This document shows, one piece after another, positions 24,492 to 28,259 of a DNA stretch of 28,259 bases. The translations under genes and the position numbers were made by a program. The stretch lies in IMG/VR virus record IMGVR_UViG_3300044618_001441, positions 1-28,259 of that record. One strand, 5' to 3'. Under the pieces are notes generated by a model, which saw only the letters and a list, made by a program, of their open reading frames with translations, was not told the DNA's origin and searched no databases. Positions within the stretch are counted from its first letter, which is position 1. Each line of letters opens with the position of its first letter. This stretch comes from a virus.

Positions 24492-25394
24492 ATGGTTTAT
24501 ATTTTTTACATTTTTTATCTCTAAAATGGAATTTGATTTTTTATTCATTAAAAACGCCATCACCTCGTGACGGTAATCTTTTGATGAATCTTGCATCTCT
24601 AAATCTTGCGGTTCTTCCTCTGAAGCTTCATCTTCGGAGTCTCGGAGAGAAACTGAAACCTTAGAATCAAATGCCACTACGCCATTAACTTGCGCAGCTG
24701 GATTTGTAGTGAATCCTCCTCCTAACGGATAGATTTCTCCAACGATAACTCTATTGATAATTGTTCCGTCTTGAAGCTTCCCTTTTCCGCCTTTGCTTTT
24801 TAAAAATTTTGAGTATTCTGCAACAGTTTCTGGATCAGTAATGATGTCCGCTTCTTTTAAATTGTCGCTTCCAACAGCTAAATAATAACTGCTAAAACCA
24901 ATTTCCCAACTTGCTGAAATTGAGTTTCTGAACGAATCAGCAGGATCAGAATTGCGAATCATCAAAGAAGTAAAAGACGAATCTACTGTTTTATAAACAA
25001 CTCCTGCAACTGATAAATAAAATGGATCTAATGTTTTACTCGCTTCTTCTTCTGACATTGCAGTGTTATCACTTAATCTATTAAATCCGTAGTTAGTGAT
25101 ATGGCCGATAACTCGTTTCTTATTATGCTCGATATTTAGATACTTGTTAACAAATCTTTTAGCGATTTTAGCAGCAGTAGCTCCTGAAATACCGTCGCCA
25201 TTATGGTTTACCATATTTGGCACAGCTAAGTTAAAAGACACTCCCAATAAATCAGGATTATCTTCAAAGTTAATATTTGGAGAGAGCTTTTTCAGCTCAT
25301 CAAGAGAAGCTTTGGAAATTTGAAAATCTTTGCTGCCCACTTTGTGACAAGCGACAGAAATGTTATCTAATTTCGTCTTATACTTAAACGCCAT
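23781..25394 (-). CDS. Prohead protease-scaffold fusion
   Basis: This 537-aa protein has two parts. Residues ~1-245 form a herpes-assemblin-like/U35-type prohead protease: LNIEHNKKRVIGH (86-98) supplies a candidate catalytic His90, with His98 also conserved in pattern, and NSISASWEIGF (157-167) supplies the candidate catalytic Ser (160 or 162). Residues ~250-300 are an acidic, Ser-rich linker. Residues ~302-500 are helical and charged coiled coil (MDLEKLIAELKGALLEKKF...), the scaffold; the C-terminus (FRDKFAQAFSRENISVSY) is amphipathic and could bind the capsid protein. The role is internal core formation for prohead assembly, then self-digestion. It starts 3 nt after the portal stop with no Shine-Dalgarno, implying coupling. 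Codon use shifts to C-ending codons near residue 302. Confidence 0.85.
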   Translation of the reverse strand: MAFKYKTKLDNISVACHKVGSKDFQISKASLDELKKLSPNINFEDNPDLLGVSFNLAVPNMVNHNGDGISGATAAKIAKRFVNKYLNIEHNKKRVIGHITNYGFNRLSDNTAMSEEEASKTLDPFYLSVAGVVYKTVDSSFTSLMIRNSDPADSFRNSISASWEIGFSSYYLAVGSDNLKEADIITDPETVAEYSKFLKSKGGKGKLQDGTIINRVIVGEIYPLGGGFTTNPAAQVNGVVAFDSKVSVSLRDSEDEASEEEPQDLEMQDSSKDYRHEVMAFLMNKKSNSILEIKNVKNINHMDLEKLIAELKGALLEKKFGEEAVASMTSQFTEAIKQKDTEYRDSIAAEKNAKEQAQKLYNETVASVEQMKASLAATQEELNKIKEQKTQEEAVARLNARVSELDAAYELSDEDRKVIIGEVQALDSVEEAFASYKEKFGVVWKHKSKDFIKAQAAEIEKKISEQVEARLKEVSKASVATVVETKVEDKKPDITAALESAVATNTAPDSQTSVEINFRDKFAQAFSRENISVSYSK

Positions 25395-25397
25395 GAA

Positions 25398-27389
25398 TTA
25401 CTTTACAGCAGAATGGTACAAAATAGCCGCAGAATATTCGTCCAATAGAAATTCATCAGCAGTATCAGTGATTTCTTTCATTGGTTGAAGCTTTTCAATG
25501 TTGCTTAAATCTTGCACACAAGCTTGCATTCTAGTTGTCCATTCTTCTTTGCTAGAAGCAGCAACAACTTTCTTACATAGCTCGATTACGCTCGATTTTT
25601 GCTGATCGTTAAGCTTAGATACGCCAAACTTTTCAGCAGTGAACGTCTCAGAAGCTTTCATGAAAGCATCAACTGCATAAACAGTAGATTGAATATCAGA
25701 AGTGGAAGCTCTTGATTTTGTTCCTAGTGGTCTACCAGGTATAGAGTTCTTTGGTTTTGCCGTTGGAGTTCTCGAAACTTTATTAACTGGCTTTCCAGCA
25801 GCAACAGGAGCAGCTGGCTCTGGTGCGCCCAGATCGTCAATCAATGGAACGCCGCCAACAAGAGGATTGTAGTATCCTTTTTTTCTTTCTTCTACGAGTT
25901 TGTCTTGCGCTGGACTCAACTCTTCCGAAGAAGGCAATTTGCCGTTAGCCATAGCTTCAATACCTTGTTCTGGAGTGATAATCGACAGCTCCATCAAACG
26001 GCTAACTGTGCGCATATATTGAATCTCGTCTTTAAGATCAATTTGTTTAAATTTAGCAGTAGGATAAGCTTTAAATCCCAAATCTTTTGAGATGCGAATT
26101 ATTTCTGGTTGAAGAATGTCGTTCAAGAAACAGTTGCGCGATTCTTTAAGGCGCTCCATGAAGAAACCGATCTTCGCAGTCTGCCCGTTATACTTGTCGT
26201 CGCCAACAAGAACGTTCATTAAACCTTCTTTAATATCTTGATTAAGAATCTTGTATTTTTCTTCGCCAACAACTTTCTTTAAGTCAGGAATAATGAATTC
26301 AGCTTTTGTTGTATGGTCCGAAACGAGAACTCTGCCAACGCTTTCGTTCATAAACAACGATTGCATTGCCGCCATATTTGCTGGATTGATGCCGCCCTCG
26401 TCAGGAGGAGCGCCCATAGTGATGAGCAGCAATACATTCTCTACTGTGCGAGAAATAGCTTGGTCAATATGCTTTAATTCCAGTTTCGCATTAACATCTT
26501 CCATGATCGGAAAGGTAAACGGAATTGCAAACGGCTCGTAGTCTTGTTTCTTATAGAAAGAGTATAGCAAAAATGATGGATCAAGTTTAATCTTTAATCC
26601 ATCTCTAAAATAAGCTTTGTCTTTAACCTTCTTCTGCATATCAGCAGGAAGAGCTTTAAACAATTCTCTATCTGCGTCGTCTTTTGGATTTCTGAGTCTT
26701 TCTAACTCGTATTCAGAAAGAAGTTTTTCGTAAATCGCTTCTGAAAATGAAGCGGAAACTTTAGCAACGATTTCGTAAGGATTAATTAAGATGTAGCGAA
26801 GAGGAATCTTGTTATTGACGACTCCGTTTTCGCTTAAACCAGACAAAAGTTTAAAATCTTCTGCTTTAAATTTGCCGTCGATACGGTAATAGAAGATGTT
26901 TCCGCTGCGATAATATTCGCGGAAGTATTGGTCTTTCAATTTCCATAGTTTGATCTTCTCAAACCACTTAGTAAAGAATTCTCTACTACGCGCAGTGCCG
27001 CCTTCAAGATAAATCTCTGTGTTAGCAAACTCTGTGGCAATGTCGATTGTGTTTCTAACTAAAGCGACGTTTGCGTAAGCCTTTTGGCAAAGCAAAATAG
27101 CATCACGAATGTCAACACCGTCTTTAGAGAACTGATAAGGAAGCATTCCTTGACTCAAAAGAGCATAGCGGCGAATGTTGTGATCAGTTCCGTTTCTTGG
27201 AATCTTTGTGCTCTGCGCTGTGTCGGTAGCTCCTTGAACTGGACGGCTATAAGAAGCTTTGGCAACTTCTGTGAAGTAAGATTCTCCTAAAAGCTTTGGT
27301 TCGTAGTTGTTATGAACAGGAAGCGAGCTGCTTTCTGGCTTGTTAAACTTGCTCCAATAGTCCGACTTCTTGTTATATGAACGCGACAT
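25398..27389 (-). CDS. Portal protein
   Basis: This 663-aa protein lies between terL and the prohead protease, the typical portal location. After a Ser-rich N-terminus come TDHNIRRYALLSQGMLPYQF and a core with DAILLCQKAYANVALVRNTI and the tight turn FREYYRSGNIFYYRIDG (~160-176). The stem/wing part contains RYILINPYEIVAKVSAS, FLLYSFYKKQDYEPFAIPFT and KLELKHIDQAISRTVENVLL, then an active clip-like part (GQTAKIGFFMERLKESRNCF), all typical of portals. Residues ~520-560 form a Pro/Lys-rich linker (PAAPVAAGKPVNK), followed by a helical C-terminal extension. The dodecameric ring would bind TerL and the head-tail adaptors. Codon use is T-ending, in contrast to the capsid gene. GTGTAAC and TATATAAT lie just upstream. 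Confidence 0.87.
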   Translation of the reverse strand: MSRSYNKKSDYWSKFNKPESSSLPVHNNYEPKLLGESYFTEVAKASYSRPVQGATDTAQSTKIPRNGTDHNIRRYALLSQGMLPYQFSKDGVDIRDAILLCQKAYANVALVRNTIDIATEFANTEIYLEGGTARSREFFTKWFEKIKLWKLKDQYFREYYRSGNIFYYRIDGKFKAEDFKLLSGLSENGVVNNKIPLRYILINPYEIVAKVSASFSEAIYEKLLSEYELERLRNPKDDADRELFKALPADMQKKVKDKAYFRDGLKIKLDPSFLLYSFYKKQDYEPFAIPFTFPIMEDVNAKLELKHIDQAISRTVENVLLLITMGAPPDEGGINPANMAAMQSLFMNESVGRVLVSDHTTKAEFIIPDLKKVVGEEKYKILNQDIKEGLMNVLVGDDKYNGQTAKIGFFMERLKESRNCFLNDILQPEIIRISKDLGFKAYPTAKFKQIDLKDEIQYMRTVSRLMELSIITPEQGIEAMANGKLPSSEELSPAQDKLVEERKKGYYNPLVGGVPLIDDLGAPEPAAPVAAGKPVNKVSRTPTAKPKNSIPGRPLGTKSRASTSDIQSTVYAVDAFMKASETFTAEKFGVSKLNDQQKSSVIELCKKVVAASSKEEWTTRMQACVQDLSNIEKLQPMKEITDTADEFLLDEYSAAILYHSAVK

Positions 27390-27447
27390 ATGATTATATA
27401 GTAAAAGTTACACTAAAAGTATCAAAAGTACTTTTATGACTTTCATT
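27390..27447 (-). promoter_or_regulatory. terL-portal intergenic control region
   Basis: The 58-nt gap holds a perfect 12-bp palindrome, AAAAGTACTTTT (27424-27435), overlapping an AAAAGTA/TACTTTT inverted repeat (27415-27421 and 27429-27435), and three AAAAGT copies. GTGTAAC (27413-27407) and TATATAAT (27400-27393) follow toward the portal ATG, with the last box only 3 nt from it. A promoter with operator-like repeats is plausible; a weak terminator is less so, as the stem lacks GC. Confidence 0.5.
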
Positions 27448-28259
27448 TTACCTCACGAAGAACGGAGTAAAAGTTTGCGCCTGTTGTTCTGGACAATCCA
27501 TCATATCAAAATATATTTTCATCATCCAGTTGCCTAATACTAGGCAAGAATACGAGTCTTTGCGGGTTTTTTCCGCTCCGCTTTGTCTTTTTAGTTCTGG
27601 CGGCAAGTCAAAACTCTGATGTCCATTAGCTGTTGATGTTGGAATAATTAGAGAACACTGCGCTTTAACCAGTTCGATCAAATCAGATTGATGGTCAACG
27701 AAATCGACCATCTTTGCGTCGTTCGTTTGATTGTCCTCTTGATCGCGGAAAAATTTAATCGTTTTAATCGGAATAACTTTATTCTTTTGAGCTGTGAAAT
27801 CGTTATCGACAGCTTCGGCAGCGAACAGCATCTTTCTGTGATCGAAATTAGATTGCAACAACTCGTTGGCGTAGCGAATCCAAGAGCTTGTTGGCACTCT
27901 AAGGTAACAAATGCGAGTGTCTTTTAAACTGTAAGCTCTTCTTGCTTTACGAATTTCGTCTTGATACTTTTCAGGCGAATCAAAATCAGCTTCAAACATC
28001 TTAATTTCGATTTTAGCATTTTTAAACACTTCGCTTTCATTTGCGGCATTAATAAACTGCACGCCACCGTTATAGTCCCCGCACATTCCAACGATGTTAA
28101 AGTTATTCATCAAATAAGCCAAGTATTCGATATGCTTTTTAAGATTAGTTCCTGATACAGCGTAATTATGAACGAGAATTCCTTTGCGATTAGGAACATC
28201 GAGCTTAATAAGGTTCATGGCAAAGTCGTCAGACGATTCATTCTCTGCCCACGAAGGAT
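27448..28259 (-). CDS. terL: Terminase large subunit, C-terminal nuclease part (5' end cut by window edge)
   Basis: The frame is open to the right edge, reading PSWAENESSDDFAMNLIKLD at the cut, so the ATG at 28218 is internal and the ATPase half lies outside the window. The nuclease region is recognisable: PSWAENESSDDFAM matches the opening of TerL RNase H-like nuclease domains, CGDYNGG (+ strand ~28062-28081) matches the second acidic motif, and KDSYSCLVLGNWMMK (~27530-27565) matches the third, with candidate metal-binding Asp residues. The first Asp of the triad is expected at or just beyond the window edge. TerL cuts and pumps DNA through the portal, the next gene downstream. The C-terminus ends FTPFFVR. 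Family call is strong. Confidence 0.85.
   Translation of the reverse strand, partial: PSWAENESSDDFAMNLIKLDVPNRKGILVHNYAVSGTNLKKHIEYLAYLMNNFNIVGMCGDYNGGVQFINAANESEVFKNAKIEIKMFEADFDSPEKYQDEIRKARRAYSLKDTRICYLRVPTSSWIRYANELLQSNFDHRKMLFAAEAVDNDFTAQKNKVIPIKTIKFFRDQEDNQTNDAKMVDFVDHQSDLIELVKAQCSLIIPTSTANGHQSFDLPPELKRQSGAEKTRKDSYSCLVLGNWMMKIYFDMMDCPEQQAQTFTPFFVR

Overview
The window is the head and tail morphogenesis region of a tailed bacteriophage (Caudoviricetes) of low GC, roughly 40% by eye. The recognisable set is terminase large subunit (cut by the right edge), portal, prohead protease fused to a scaffold, a small head protein, an HK97-type major capsid protein, connector and neck proteins, a tail tube protein, tail-chaperone candidates and a TP901-type tape measure (cut by the left edge). 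No tail sheath gene lies between the tube and tape measure genes, so a long non-contractile tail (siphovirus type) is the best inference. No integrase, replication gene, tRNA, CRISPR array, insertion sequence or DGR reverse transcriptase is visible. The host cannot be named. Several starts lack a clear Shine-Dalgarno, which would fit a host with relaxed SD dependence.

Layout, right to left on the minus strand. Head module: terL (28259-27448), portal (27389-25398), protease-scaffold (25394-23781, with a likely nested scaffold start at 24491), small head/decoration protein (23745-23125), MCP (23088-21949) and a strong terminator. Connector module: a 131-aa and a 162-aa protein (21857-20981), then a second terminator. 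Adhesin/fibre module: a 113-aa beta protein, a 241-aa and a 677-aa fibre protein, a DUF7936-like protein, a 2040-aa collagen-like fibre, a 919-aa collagen-like fibre ending in a self-cleaving S74 chaperone, a glycine-rich adhesin and a 99-aa protein (20901-6995).

Next comes a block on the opposite, plus strand (3878-6939): two neck/tail-completion candidates, a tail-terminator-like candidate and the tail tube. It ends at a hairpin terminator facing the fibre module. The minus strand resumes at 3824 with three small or medium tail-assembly genes and the tape measure. Gene order inside the plus block is the reverse of what a collinear structural module would show, so it looks like an in-place inversion.

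The proteins form one particle-building programme. TerL and portal package DNA; protease and scaffold build and mature the MCP shell; neck proteins join head to tail; tube, chaperones and tape measure set tail length; the fibres and adhesin bind the host. Two sequence-level patterns run across the modules. A short element, GTGTAAA or a close variant, sits 7-35 nt upstream of many starts on both strands and is a candidate late-promoter element. Near-identical collagen-coding DNA is shared in direct orientation by the two large fibre genes and could support in-frame recombination. No gene-free stretch exceeds about 115 nt.
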